Shown piece after piece: positions 27,201 to 39,160 of a stretch of DNA of 64,000 bases (position 1 is its first letter; each line of letters begins with the position of its first letter). A model generated the notes under the pieces. It did no database searches, was not told where the DNA came from, and saw only the letters and a program-made list of their open reading frames with translations. The stretch lies in NCBI RefSeq assembly GCF_004027225.2, contig NC_044288.2:4432719-4496718 (forward strand), in the 5' to 3' direction. The DNA is from Strigops habroptila. Its lineage: Eukaryota; Chordata; Aves; Psittaciformes; Psittacidae. A program made the translations under genes and the position numbers.

Positions 27201-30200
27201 ACTGATGGCTAAGATGTACCAATGCCTTCTCTTCTCACCCGCAGTGCCCCTGGGTTTACATGAACAGAGCAGATTGCAAAGGATCCTGCTGTCCTAAGCA
27301 GAGGAGCATTGCAGTAGATGGACCTGTTTGCCAGCTCCCCTGCTCATTCCCTGCAGGAATGGCAGTAAATGCATCTAATTTGTATTTTGTTGGCATTCCA
27401 GGAGGCTAACCAGGAACATGCTGTGCAGCAACTAGAGCAAAGTGTTGTTTGATTTCCTGTTGTTTCTCTTACACTTTGTTTCTCACATTCTTGGGACAAG
27501 GACAACTCAGAAACAGGGAAACAGGGTCTTCAGGAGACGAAGCATCATTTTAATGCCTTTGTAGAGAGGCAATACAGGGACATTTCCAGCTTCTTGGAAA
27601 GTGGAAGTTCATGTCACACACTGACAGCTGAACTGAAACAAGAATTTCTGCATGCTCTGCCATGTCTCCTGTAGCTCTTGTAGTTGGTTTTTTTTAGCCC
27701 TTCTATCACTGACATCATTTTGCACATCTGAAAGCGCTAATTTGGCACTCTTACCCCTGACGTAGCACCCATGAGTGTCCAGCTGCAGGGTTGGGGAAGG
27801 GAGATGAGATGGAAGAGGAGAACATTGAAAAGCCATCTGGGAACCAGCAGATAAACCTGCTCCTGAAAGACCAAGTGTGGGCAGAAGAAGAAGAAGAACT
27901 AACTTAAAAGCCCACTCCTGAGGTTCACAGCTAAATGTGTCTCCACTGATCTGAGGCCTGGTACAATAGCTAATAAAATAATACAACATATAAACAGTAA
28001 AAATGGATTTAACTTGAGTTCTTCCTCTCTGGTTATGTATTTGCCAGGTGATCTTGAAAATGGTTTTAGCCTGGAGCTTTAATAGCATCAGAAGGGAGTC
28101 AGGGTAGCTACTAAATGCCCCATGATTTTGCAATATGTTTTGGCATAGAGCAGGTCATTAGTAGGATTTAGATTCCCTTTTTAAGATTTCCTGATTTAAT
28201 AAGATCGACAGCTCTGGTCTCATGGTGGAGAAATGCAGCAAAAGATACAAGAAACAAAGAAATAAATATAGAATATAGAAAAACTCCTTTGCTTCTTTTC
28301 TCAGAGCCTCAAGGGTTTAGCTGTACTGCTGATCCTATCAGTGCTGTCACAAGCGTTCAGAGTCTTGAGCACTCCTGGGCCATTTCTTTAGGCATTTTGA
28401 TTGTTATGGAAATAGGGCAGTGATTCACCATTCAGGACAGTAATAACACAGGTGTAGGGGAAGTGGATTTTATGCAAATATGTTGTTTCTTGCTTGTAGG
28501 AGCCTGAACAGATCTCTGAATTTCACCCAGCCATGGGGAGAATCATGTTTGCTGACCACCAAATGCGACCGCTTTAGGCACCTCCTAAAAAGAGGAACCA
28601 AAACTTGGCTGGAAAGTGTGATTTCCAAGAAAATGACTATTTGGGGTAGTTGAAATGTGGTTTCAGTCTGAACCGGGCTGAAACTGAAACTTTTCCACAT
28701 GACCTTTGAACAGGGAATGCTCCAGATGTTTCCAGGGCTGCGAGTTGATGAGTGTCAGCATCACTAAGAGCAACAACTGCCCAAACCCAGTTTCCCAGTA
28801 CCAGGAGGAATCCCAGTGTCCCCAGTCAGAGGTGACCCAGCTGGCTGGTTGCAATGGGGCCAGGAGGTGGCCCAGGGCTGAGCTGGCCTTGCACCAGGGC
28901 TGAGCTGCCCAGCCACTGCCCACCAGACCTCAGCCCCAGGTCTACCTGTGAACTAAACAGTTTTCTCCCAAACTAAGCCATTTCCAAGAAGAAATGTGGA
29001 GCTTTGTGAATCACTATTTTCCAGCTCGCCCGAAACCAGAGCAAGCAGCAGTTTCCTTTGCTAAGAGGCCATAAAACACAACATGGAGCAATGAGGAGCC
29101 AAGACCATCCGTTGCCCTTGCCCGCATGTGGTCCAGCAGCTACCACTGCAGCCTGGCCAGTTAGTGCCACCATGGGCTCCACAACCAAACTGATTAAATG
29201 TGCTCTGAAAAACATTACAATTTCTGCAGGATTCATTTGTACTTTCATACTTGGTGGTTTCTGCCTCATTTAGGAAACTTCTCCAGTTTCTTGCCAGCTT
29301 AAAGTGGTTTTCTCTGAAATATATTGTGTAATCAGCTTGGTTTGGTCAGTTTATTTGCTCTGCATTCTGTAAGGTTTAAAGATAAGAAGTCTTTTAATAA
29401 CTGTAATTCTTCGAGGAAGACTGAATGATGTCTTTTAATAGATAGTACTATATTAAGATATGGACAACAAACACTTCTCAGATCTTGCAGTGAATCTGTT
29501 GAGGACCTGCTGACTGTCTCAGTGGAGGTCATTTCTTGCAGACCTCCATAGATAACAAGACCAGAAGACTTGACTCCAGTCGCTTGTGTGACTGCCCAAA
29601 TATCAGCTCACAAGTTCCCCCTTTCCCTGAGCCAAATGCAACCCTTGTATACAGATATTACCTGCTGGGAAATTGATCAAATGCCAAAATCAAGTACTCC
29701 TGAGGTTGCTTATTTGCACTTTTAATTGCAATTTATTTCCACTTTGAGCTTTTCCAGCCTTGGCTCACAAGCAGGCCTCACAGTTTCCCTCACTTTGCAG
29801 CTCCCTCAATTCATCCTTCATAGGTAAATCATTAACACACTGAACATCTCACCTTTTTCACCATGAGGCAGATTTTCAAGAACATACTGCATTCCTTTGA
29901 AAGCCCTGTTACTGAGTGTTGTTAATGCTGGTGTGTGGCCTCCTCTGCAGCCATCTCTGGGTATGTGACAGCCATGCCTTGAGTTTCCCCGGTGTTTATA
30001 GCAGGGTAACACCTCTCTAATTGCCTCATGCCTCCCCGCTGATCTCATATGAAAGCTGCCACAGCATTTGTTTCTCTCCCAGCCTTGTAAATCTTTCATG
30101 GCATCCCTAGATTTATTAAAAATAGCATCATCCTACGCGAGTATCCCCTTCCAGACCCTTGGCTGCAGGTTATTGGAACTGTTTAACTTTGAAGTTTGGA

Positions 30201-30811
30201 AGCAATCAGTTCAACTTTGTTTTTTTCCATGCAGTTTAACACCCTCCTTCTCTCAGGGGTGGTGCAGACACTTGGGTGTTATCACAGCTTGGTGGGAAAG
30301 CGTCTCCCACTATCTCTCCAGATACTAACCAAACAGTTACTGAATTCCTTGGAGCTGTGTTAAACCAAGTAGTCTGCTAGTGACAACCTGATCATTTCCA
30401 TCTAGTAAAGGACCTGTGAGATCTTCAGCCTTTTCAGCAATTCCATGTCTTTGTCCTTATATCTGTTATGTCTTCATTTGCTTTGTAGTTTGCTGAATGC
30501 ATTCTTAGAATGGATTTTATTCTCTGACCACACTATGCTTTCCCACACCCATAAGGTGTTACCAATACCCAGGCTGGAAGCCAGCAGTCAGCTGAGATTG
30601 TTTCTGATAAGTCAGGAATCCAAGGACTTTCATTTCACACGTGATTTTGCGGCCAGTTTTCCTGGGCTTGCACAAACCCTGCTTGGTCACCAAAAGAACT
30701 TAAACATTGGATTTTAAAATAGACTTTAGTCACTCAAATTTTGATGGTTGAATTGTTTTTGATTTTGATTGTTCAGCCAGATGTGATCCTGACTGAAGCC
30801 AACTTTAATCC
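24274..30811. other. Gene-free single-copy DNA
   Basis: No exon is supported. Plus 26620-27150 (176 codons) and minus 27609-28133 (174 codons) are the longest open frames and have no recognisable domain. A short GAA repeat lies near 27885-27898, and an AT-rich TTATTA/TAATAA dyad near 26380-26394. Confidence 0.45.
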
Positions 30812-30880
30812 AGGGTAATGGTTGGACTCAATGATCTTAAAGGTCTTTTCCAACCTAGTTGATTCTATGATTCTATGAAT
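30812..30880 (+). mobile_element. CR1: CR1 terminal fragment (~70 bp)
   Basis: GGGTAATGGTTGGACTCAATGATCTTAAAGG, CTTTTCCAACC and GATTCTATGATTCTATGAAT form a CR1 3' terminus of a different subfamily from most copies here. It has the GGTTGGACTxxATGATCTT variant and lacks the CCCTGCC/GGCAGGG stem-loop. Strong 5' truncation. Confidence 0.9.
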
Positions 30881-31080
30881 CTCACCGACTTGCTCTTCAG
30901 GGCCAAAGGTAGAAGCAGAAGTAGAAGCAATGTGCGGTCATGAACATGGTGTGTGCCATGCTGTTTGTCTCCTACCTGTGCTCTGTCAGACGATGCAGAG
31001 ACCAGGAGGAGGTACAGAGCTGGGTTGTAACAGGAATGGGATTTCTAGGGGGCAGGGGACAGAGCAAGTCTTGTTGCAAT

Positions 31081-31130
31081 GGTTAGGGTTGGAAGGGACC
31101 GTAAAGATCATCCAGCAAGTCTCTGCATTG
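31081..31130 (-). mobile_element. CR1: CR1 terminal fragment, antisense
   Basis: GGTTAGGGTTGGAAGGGACCGTAAAGATCATCCAG is the antisense CR1 3' end of the GATCTT subfamily seen at 30.8 kb. The two lie about 200 bases apart in opposite orientation. Further homology beyond about 50 bases is unclear. Confidence 0.75.
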
Positions 31131-32694
31131 AAGCCAGCCTGTAGGGAGCCGGTTACTTTGCAGGGTCACAGCAAGAACATCCCTACAAGTCCCAGGCATC
31201 CTGTAGCCCACCAGCTATCTACCCCTCCTGGATTCCCATTGATCAGCTAAGCAGAGAGGCTTAGCATAAATAGCATCCTATCTCGGCAGCTGCCCAGGCC
31301 AAAGGTGTGCTGGATCCCAGACAAGAGGCAGTCTCCTCCAGCTCTGCAGAGGCAGCAGGACTCCTGGAGCCATTCATCTCCCAGCATCTCCTCTGTAGGC
31401 TGCTGGGTGCACAAAAAACCTGCACGTAGCCTTGAGCTGAGCTGCCTTTGCCACGGATAGCAAGGTGCATAGTCATATTTCAGCCAATATTAAGCACCCT
31501 AATGAGGAAAACACTATGACTGGAGAAGGTAGAGATGGGCACCCACTTCTCCCGCTGCTGGCTTCCTTCCTGGCATCTCAGCACGGCATGTTCTGTCCAA
31601 TCCTTGTGCCAAAACAAATGACTTTAGGTTGTGGGATGCCATGGCCCAGGACTAGGGCCAAGCCAACATGCTTGACCTTCCCCACCCCGTTCTGTGGAGA
31701 CCCTCCTGTGTCCACCTTTTCCATTTGGGTCAATCTCCTGTCAGGATGTGTCAGCTTTCCGCACAGCCCCAGCACAGCACCCAGAGGCTCAGTTTCTGTT
31801 TCTCTCCAGAGGACAGGCTTTTGGGTGCAGGGAAGGTGCCATGTGCATTAACAGATGCATTTGTGAACAAGGAAGAGAAAGGAGGGAAATACATTAAACA
31901 GATCTAGTGTTCACTGTAGATACACATGCCCTGGCTGGCGAGGTGACACCTCTTCACAAACACAGATAAGCTGCACTCACTATAGCCTGGGACACATTTT
32001 GTCCCTGTTTGCCGTGGGATTAGTGGCTTGCCTGACCTTTCCCACTGAGCAGCACTGGGAAGGGGCTCTGGCACTGAGTCTGTTACTGGTGCTATCCCCC
32101 TGCACGGGGCAGTGCTCTGGGACTTGGGCATCCTGTATCAGACTGCGAATGTTGCTTTGCTTCCATGAGAAGACACGACAGAGGCACTTAAGGCACCGAA
32201 TCCATGGTGTGACAGGCTGGCAAACCCCACAGACAGCTCATCAGACAGCCTATAAAATGCACATTGTTGAGGTGATGGCTGTGATGTGCAGTTGGCCATG
32301 GTCCCTCAGCCCCTGACCATTTGGTTGGGACAGGTATGCACAGCACATGGGCAGCAGCCTTTTGCAGGAGTACAAGCTCATTCACAAAGTATTAATATGA
32401 CCATTTTGAAATGAAATACCAAACAGGTTTAGGATTCCTGATGTAACTCAAAGCACTGGAAATACCATGTTTAGACTAAAATATCTCGGTTGTATACAGC
32501 ATGTTCTGTTTTAGCTTTAGTTTTTATGGCTGCTAAAGACAGCGGTAGGTTTTGCATCTGATTCACATCCATTTAGACTCAAAGTTGTTATTCAGAACAA
32601 CTGGTCCCTGAACCTCTGCTCCTTAGTTGTAAATCAAGTGTGGACGGTTCTTTAGATTATGACAAATAAATCTAAACCAGTGCTGTGAACTTGT
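31131..32694. other. Gene-free stretch
   Basis: No feature is recognised. The open frame at plus 31465-31851 has no recognisable product. Confidence 0.4.
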
Positions 32695-32752
32695 GCCAGC
32701 AGGAGGTCAGATGAGCTGGCCAACACAGTCTCTTTTGGCCTTGCAATCTGTG
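32695..32752 (+). mobile_element. Possible ancient CR1-type 3' tail
   Basis: AGCAGGAGGTCAGATGAGCTGGCC followed by GTCTCTTTTGGCCTTGCAATCTGTGA resembles the 3' end of old sauropsid CR1 subfamilies, which read like GGAGGTCAGACxAGATGATC...GGTCxCTTCTGGCCTTxxAATCTATGA. It is short, so chance resemblance is possible. Confidence 0.45.
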
Positions 32753-35700
32753 ACTACATAGAGATTAAGAGAAAGCCATGCTCATCTTGCAAATATCCCC
32801 ACTGACGTCAAGAACAAAGGGAGATATCGATGCCCTGGCACAGCCTTTCCCTGTGCCACCAGCAGTGATTCAAACAGAAGTACAGAAATGGTCATGCTGC
32901 CACCAATGCCCAGTGCTCTGGGTGCAGCGTGACATATGAAGTCATTTTGGTCCCTTGAGTCTTCTGACTCAGACTGAGGGTGCAGGAGCATGCACTAGAA
33001 TTGATGATTTTGTGTTTCTCCCTGTGATTTCATCACTTCAGACATTTTGTGTCTATTTAAAGTTCTGGTTCCTGATTAGTCGAGTGTTTTATTTTTAAAA
33101 GCAGAGTGTAACTTTACAAGGAACTCTGAACTAATATCCTTCTAATGTAAAGGCACTTCCAAGTGAAGCAACATCCTTCCCAGTGTGACACTACCTTCCT
33201 GGCTGTGTCACCATGCTGTAGGTGTGGGCATTTCCTTGATGCAGTCAAAGCCTTGTGGTGCTTTCCATACTCACAGATGTTGGTAGGGGCGGGCATGGGA
33301 AAACACAGAGGGAATTTACAATCTGTATCATGGTTTTGCCACTAGACATCCGATTTTGAACCACTGAAGCTGCAGCAACCATTTCTGGTCTTGAAGACCC
33401 CATAGCCTACCATAGCCATGACTCCTGACTGAGGGAGTTTGGTATCATGGCTGGCTTTGCATGTCCAAAGGAGCAGGCTCCTGTCTCTCTTGGTTTCCTC
33501 CATAAGGACATCTGTGTTTCCCAGTGTTTGGGTTGGGCAACGATGTGAAGATTCTTTCTCACTTGAGAGGGTTACAGTGAACAAGGCCCATTTCACAGGA
33601 CCTGTCTTGTGAGGAGATCACCAGCTCCCTGTGCATCCATCGTCTCAAGGTCACTCCTCTGGATCACAGACTTGTTGTGAGATGAAAATAATTAGAGCTT
33701 TATGAATTCATTTGCTTGGCTGAGCTACAAAACTTGGGAAAATAATTCTGCTTTGAGTGAATATGAAACAGAGCCAAAAATAAAGCAAAGAAAAACAAAA
33801 GTAACCATTTAATTAAAAAAAATAGAAAATCTTTGTATTCTGTTGAGTTTTCCCATGATTTTTCAACCTAAACAGACTGATGAATCCACAGATACGTCCA
33901 AGCATGCACTTGATGTGCTCCATCACTTCCAGCAGCTGAGAGCCTGGCCTGGAGTTGACAAGCCATGGAGACCCTAAGACAGGTTGCAGCATGGAGAGGA
34001 GGCTGTGCTGAGCTGGTGGGGCTCCATTGGGTGGGCAGGGACTGAATGTGAGCAGTGCCACATGCAGCAAGGAGCTGCAGAAGGGAGTGAAGGAGAGGCC
34101 AGCCCAGAGCTTGTGTTGTTGCGGGGGTTAATCTGTGTTAAAAACCCTGAGTATGTTATTTTGAGACAAGTATTTCTCAATTTGGAATCACTGTCAACTG
34201 CTTGACACAAAACTGAGACTCTCAGGGGAAAAGGGAAAGAAATGGTTTATTTGACCCCAAAAAATCATTAACTTTTTCTCTTTTTTTTGTTGCTGTTTAG
34301 CTTTGAAAGAAAAAACCAAACCCTCAACTGAGAAAGTGCTTTTGACAGAAGAGCTAAGTCAGGCATCCTCTTCATTTTCCTCTCTTGATTTCATTCTTAA
34401 AAGGCTTTTTTCCAGGCCTTTCTTCTTCAGGAAGAAAGAATGGGACAAACTTGTATTATTTTTTCCTATCACAAAGAAAGGACCTGCAAAACTCTTCAGT
34501 GCAGGAAGTGTGAGCCTGGGAAACCCTGGCATTTGGTGGGATGATGCCATCGCAATTTGTCTTTTCTAGTATTTATTTACTTCCCAGGGGCCTAAAGCTG
34601 TGCTGAATTGAAGGCAGCAAACTCATCATCAGTTCTGTTAGCAAGGCACAAAAGAAATGCTGCTTGAACTTTTTGTTAAGCTACTGAGTTGATTTGCTGG
34701 GGAGGCTGAGGTAGACCCAATCCAAGGCCATGAGCTGATACAGGGCTGTTCCTGCCTTGTTTCATAGCTCTGCCAAGTGTGCAAACATGAAGCATCTGCT
34801 TCTTTCAGTGTTTTTTTAATCAGGACCATTAATCTCCCTTTGATCAGGAACTTTCGAATCTCATTGCCAAATGATATAGCCATTAATTCAAAGCTCTCTT
34901 TCTAGTTCGCTGCTTTATTCTCAGAGGAAACACTGTTATCCCACTGAATTGAGTTGTAGATGGTATGGGTGAAGTGCTACATCTGATCTTCATTACAGTG
35001 GAAAGGCAGAGACTTTAGCAAGCACATCTTCTGTGCAGGACATCTGTGCTTCCACACTGGCATAGAGGCTGAAGGTTTGAGCCTAGGGCTTGCACATTGT
35101 CCTCAGCTCTTGCATTGGTCACACACTGGATTCAAGTTATGTATCTGGAGCTATTGCTGGGTTACAAGTCACTTAGAGAAATCATGGTACAGGCTTCAGG
35201 CGAATAAGGCATTTGGGCTGAACTTCTGAGCAGTAAAATTCATGTTGATAACAGCAAAATATGCACCTTTTCCCAACAGCCTCCTGTGTTGAATGGGAGA
35301 CCCTATGAAAGTGAGAGAATTACGCGATGAGGAACAAGGAGCCTTCACAGTCTTTAAATTACCTCTAATATAGCAGGAGTAACAGCAGCTGGTTGGAGAA
35401 GGGTGTTGGGAGGGAGGAGGGAGTGGAGAGCACCTCCAGCTTGCAGTGGCAACATCTGGATTTTCCCACAGCCAAACCCTGCCTGGTCCTTAGCATGTGG
35501 CTGCAAATGTTTTACTGGGGGAAATCAATGACTTTGTGACCCATTGTACGGCTGTGCAGGCTCCCTGCCTTGCACTGAGGCTGGAGAGGAGATGCTCTCT
35601 TGTCCATGCCAAGGCTGGCTCCAGATGTCAGAACAAAAGCTGCTTTTGGGTGGCACGGGAGGCCGTTGGCCATGCGATTAAGAAGAAGGGCTGTGAATGG

Positions 35701-36479
35701 GGAGTGTCTTGACTTCATAAGTCCCAGATCTGTGAGGAGAGATGCTGGAGCAGTGTGGGTTGTCCCACACACCAGAGGTAAAGTTTCACCAATGTCCTCT
35801 GTTGATATCAACATCAGAGTTGTGCATGTGCAAATAAACATGTGGGATGACTGTGGGACAAGGCGGGCTGAGATAAACTGGTTCAAGTTGACCAAGCATG
35901 GGAAAGGGCAGTCTGCTATGAAGGAACTGTCAGTTTAAGAGATAAAAAAGCCCAGACGACATGTCTGAGAGTATTTACTACCTCCTCCTATGTTTGATGG
36001 TTTCCTTATTTTATGGTTCTTTCTCGACCAGATAATTCTTACAATTACTACTTGTGTGTACCTTACCAGTGGAGCCTGTCCCCACTACACAGAGCCCCGT
36101 CCTGAAGAAACAGGCTCATGCATAGATTTTGGAGGCAAGAGAAGAAAAATTATCGATGCTGGGGGAAAAATTAAACAGAATTTAAAGATCCTACAGCGAG
36201 TTTTGAATTTGATAAGCTGGTTCATCTCAAAGGCAAATTCCATGCCTTTCTGGGTCTGCCAATTGCAATGACATGCCTGTTTGGAGGTTGAAAAATGCAG
36301 CCTTTTGAAGACACAATTTGTCTTTCAGAGAAGAATGAATCCGGAAGACATGAAATTTGTCAAGTTGCTTGTTTCCAGTGTGAGAGGAGCCACTTGTGAA
36401 GGTAGAAAGTACACCGAGGCTGGGAGCAGAGACACAGCAACTGCCTCTCCCCCACCCAGATGTACAACTTTCAACGCAT
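32753..36479. other. Gene-free single-copy DNA
   Basis: No exon or transposon is recognised. AT-rich stretches occur at 33.7-33.85 kb and 34.2-34.4 kb. No open frame has a recognisable product. Confidence 0.45.
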
Positions 36480-36790
36480 GAGGTGAATTGCCAATAAAGG
36501 AGAAAAGAACACCCTTGGAAATAGAGTGAATCCCTTTAATGAATAAAAACCTTGTGCACGAGAAAGTGAAATGTCATTTAATGAGCCTGAGGCCCGTTAA
36601 AGGAAGAAATCTGCTATTTACCTCTCTCTGTACTGTGAAATCTCTCTTAAACAAACACCTGCTATAGGCATAAAGCTGCTAAGTATTAAATTGGCTGCAC
36701 ATTAGACCCAGACTATTATCAGTTATCTAAGGAAAACATTGCCTCCTTTTCAAAGCTTTTTGATGGAGTCAGCTGTAGACAAGAACGTTA
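36480..36790. promoter_or_regulatory. Candidate conserved non-coding element
   Basis: An AT-rich, non-repetitive block with no transposon similarity and many short transcription-factor-like words, including TTATCT (GATA type) in ATTATCAGTTATCTAAGG, TTTAATGAG and GCTATTTACC. Texture resembles vertebrate conserved enhancers, but conservation cannot be tested from one sequence, so this is inference from composition. Confidence 0.25.
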
Positions 36791-38189
36791 TTGTTGGTTC
36801 TCTATCACCAGTTTTACCCTGAATGACACAGACACTAACGTCCACCTTTCCCATCTGAAAAGCTGAGATTTCACCAAAGTACCACAAAAAGGACCATGGC
36901 TGTGATTACCTCTGATAGTGAGACCACCCATGGCATTGCCATCCCAGGGGACGAAGTATTCCTGGAAAACCTGCTCAGAAGGCAGAGCTGGACCAAAAGG
37001 GAGTATTGTAGGTATGACAGGACTCAACCCCCCTGAATGGCCACTGCAGCGGGGTAAGAAGATCTAGCTTGGACAGGAGGAGGATATGAGATGCAATTCT
37101 TATATCCACGTGGTCAGTGGAAGTATGAGTGTGTTGAAGGCCACACTGGGTTGTGGACATCCATGGCTCTGTCCCTGGCTCTGCCATGAGGTCCTGAATA
37201 AATCACTTGTCTATGACATGATGCACTGGCCTGATGGGCAGAGAGTGGCTGCCACACAGCCCCAATGGTTATGAAATCAAATTCACATGCATATGCAGGG
37301 GATTATCAGATTATAGCCAGAAAGGGGCAAGTTCATTTCTATACTATCAATACAGTTGAAATATTCAGAGAAAACCAGTAAAACCATTTGGGACTCAGAA
37401 GCAAAGATGAAAAGTGTTAATATTTTTAGCACGGCAGCCTCTGCTCCAGCGAGGTCATGACACCAGCCCATTATCATTTGAAAAGTGTACTCATGAAAGA
37501 GGGTGCAGAACTGGTTTGGAGCAAGGAGGTGGAATGGGCTGAAAAGCACAAAGCTACATTTCAAGACCAGAGCAGCCTCTTTCAGGCACTGAGAACTGTG
37601 ACACCCAATTTCCTTCCTGTGGCTGCCTCTGATCAGCTTTTTCATCTGTAGTTTCTATTATTCAGATGGGTAGAAATTATTGCAATAAATATTGATGGGC
37701 CGGTGTATGGGAATGACCGCACTGGGTATTGACAGATGACTATACAAGCACATGTGAACTGCATAGGAATTCGTGACTGGAAGCCCAACGTGCTGCAAAG
37801 CCAGTGCTGGAGTGGTTCAGGAGGTCTCCAGTCCATGCAGGGAAGGTGAGATGGTGAGAAAAACCTCTGTGGCCTTCCCAGCTATGGCTGAGACAGTGCT
37901 GCTTGGAAATGGATGCACATCTTTTGATTTTTCCAATGAGAAACAAGAAAATCAGCACAAATCTGAATTGCTCTGGATTACGGTTGGCTCCTACAGGACT
38001 CGGTTTGCAAGGTGCTGTTGAACACCCCAGCGTGGGGAGGCTGTGCTGGTGCACGATCCAGCTTTGCATATTTAGAGGAAACCAGGATGAGGATTTCATA
38101 TCACAGGTGACCCTGTGGCATGCAGCAGGGATTTAACTCCTCACCTGGCTGCTGAGAAGGGTGAAGGTCTCTGTCCATGACCCTATAGA
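36791..38189. other. Gene-free stretch
   Basis: No supported feature. Open frames on both strands near 37.3-38.1 kb have no recognisable product. Confidence 0.4.
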
Positions 38190-39160
38190 GTATCATTAAA
38201 AAGCTGCTTGCAAATTCTAGCAGTCTCCAAAAAGCATTTCAAATGAGATGTCCAGAAATAAAGACTCTTTAAGCACTTAAAGGTGCTCAGATGGTGATGA
38301 ATCCTGATGATTTGTATGTTTTCATTATTCACTGACACTCTATTATTTTTCAAGCAGAAAAGGAACTTTTTAAAGTGTCGCTGCCTCTACTACTTAAAGC
38401 CAAGTAATTGTGTTTAATTAAACTGAGACCAACAAGGCTCTATTGTGCGACACTTGCAAAGCAGCCTGTGAAATAGGAAATGTCAAAGATTAAACAAACC
38501 TCTTTTAAAGCCAACGAAAGGGGAGAGGTGCCACTGTTTATAAAATCAGAGCCAGGAATAAAATACAATAATTAGGGGAAAAAAACCCCAGGTCATATGG
38601 AAAAACAATATCCAAGTTGACAATCTTTCATGCAGATAGGATTTGAAGTTCATTACTCATTGTATTCCTGCACAGAAGGCTTTTTGTTATCCTTTGTGCT
38701 AAGTCATTTTTTAATTTAAATGGAGATGGAGATGTGTTCAAAGGGGTATTTTTAAACAAATGAACACAGATGCATTTCATGTTGGTTTTGATATAAAGGT
38801 TGAAAGAAGCTGCAGGGAAGGAAAACTGCATTTAATTCATTTATAATTGTTCACAAATAGATCTGTTTCTGGCCACTTTCTCTAATGTTCACATGTGGTT
38901 GGTGGGCAGAGAGCATATGAGGTGATTTCCTCATTCGAAGCCCAGTTTAATTACTTTTGAACGAACATAACAGTTAAAGTTAAGCTCTAAAATGTAAATA
39001 TGTGGATTAATGTAGATGGAGATGATGAGAGATTTTTCACTGGCCGGATTTCATCACACGGACCCAAATGATATTGTAATCTGAGCTGCTCATTCAGACA
39101 CAAGACACATATCATTAAAATGCACTTTAATTCTCCTCTTTGGCACTTAGAGCTATTTTC
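38190..39160. promoter_or_regulatory. Candidate conserved non-coding block with homeodomain-like sites
   Basis: A long AT-rich block free of recognisable repeats. It contains a perfect 12-bp palindrome GTTTAATTAAAC at 38412-38423 with a TAATTG word just before it, then further TTTAATT and TTAATTAC words to about 38,960 and an ATCATTAAAATGCACTTTAATT segment near 39,110. TAATTA-type words are homeodomain core sites. The texture suggests enhancers, but no alignment is available and AT-rich DNA produces such words by chance. Confidence 0.28.

Noticed and set aside
27609..28133. 174-codon minus frame ending in a K/Q-rich segment
   Set aside because: No domain match and no splice signals; likely chance.
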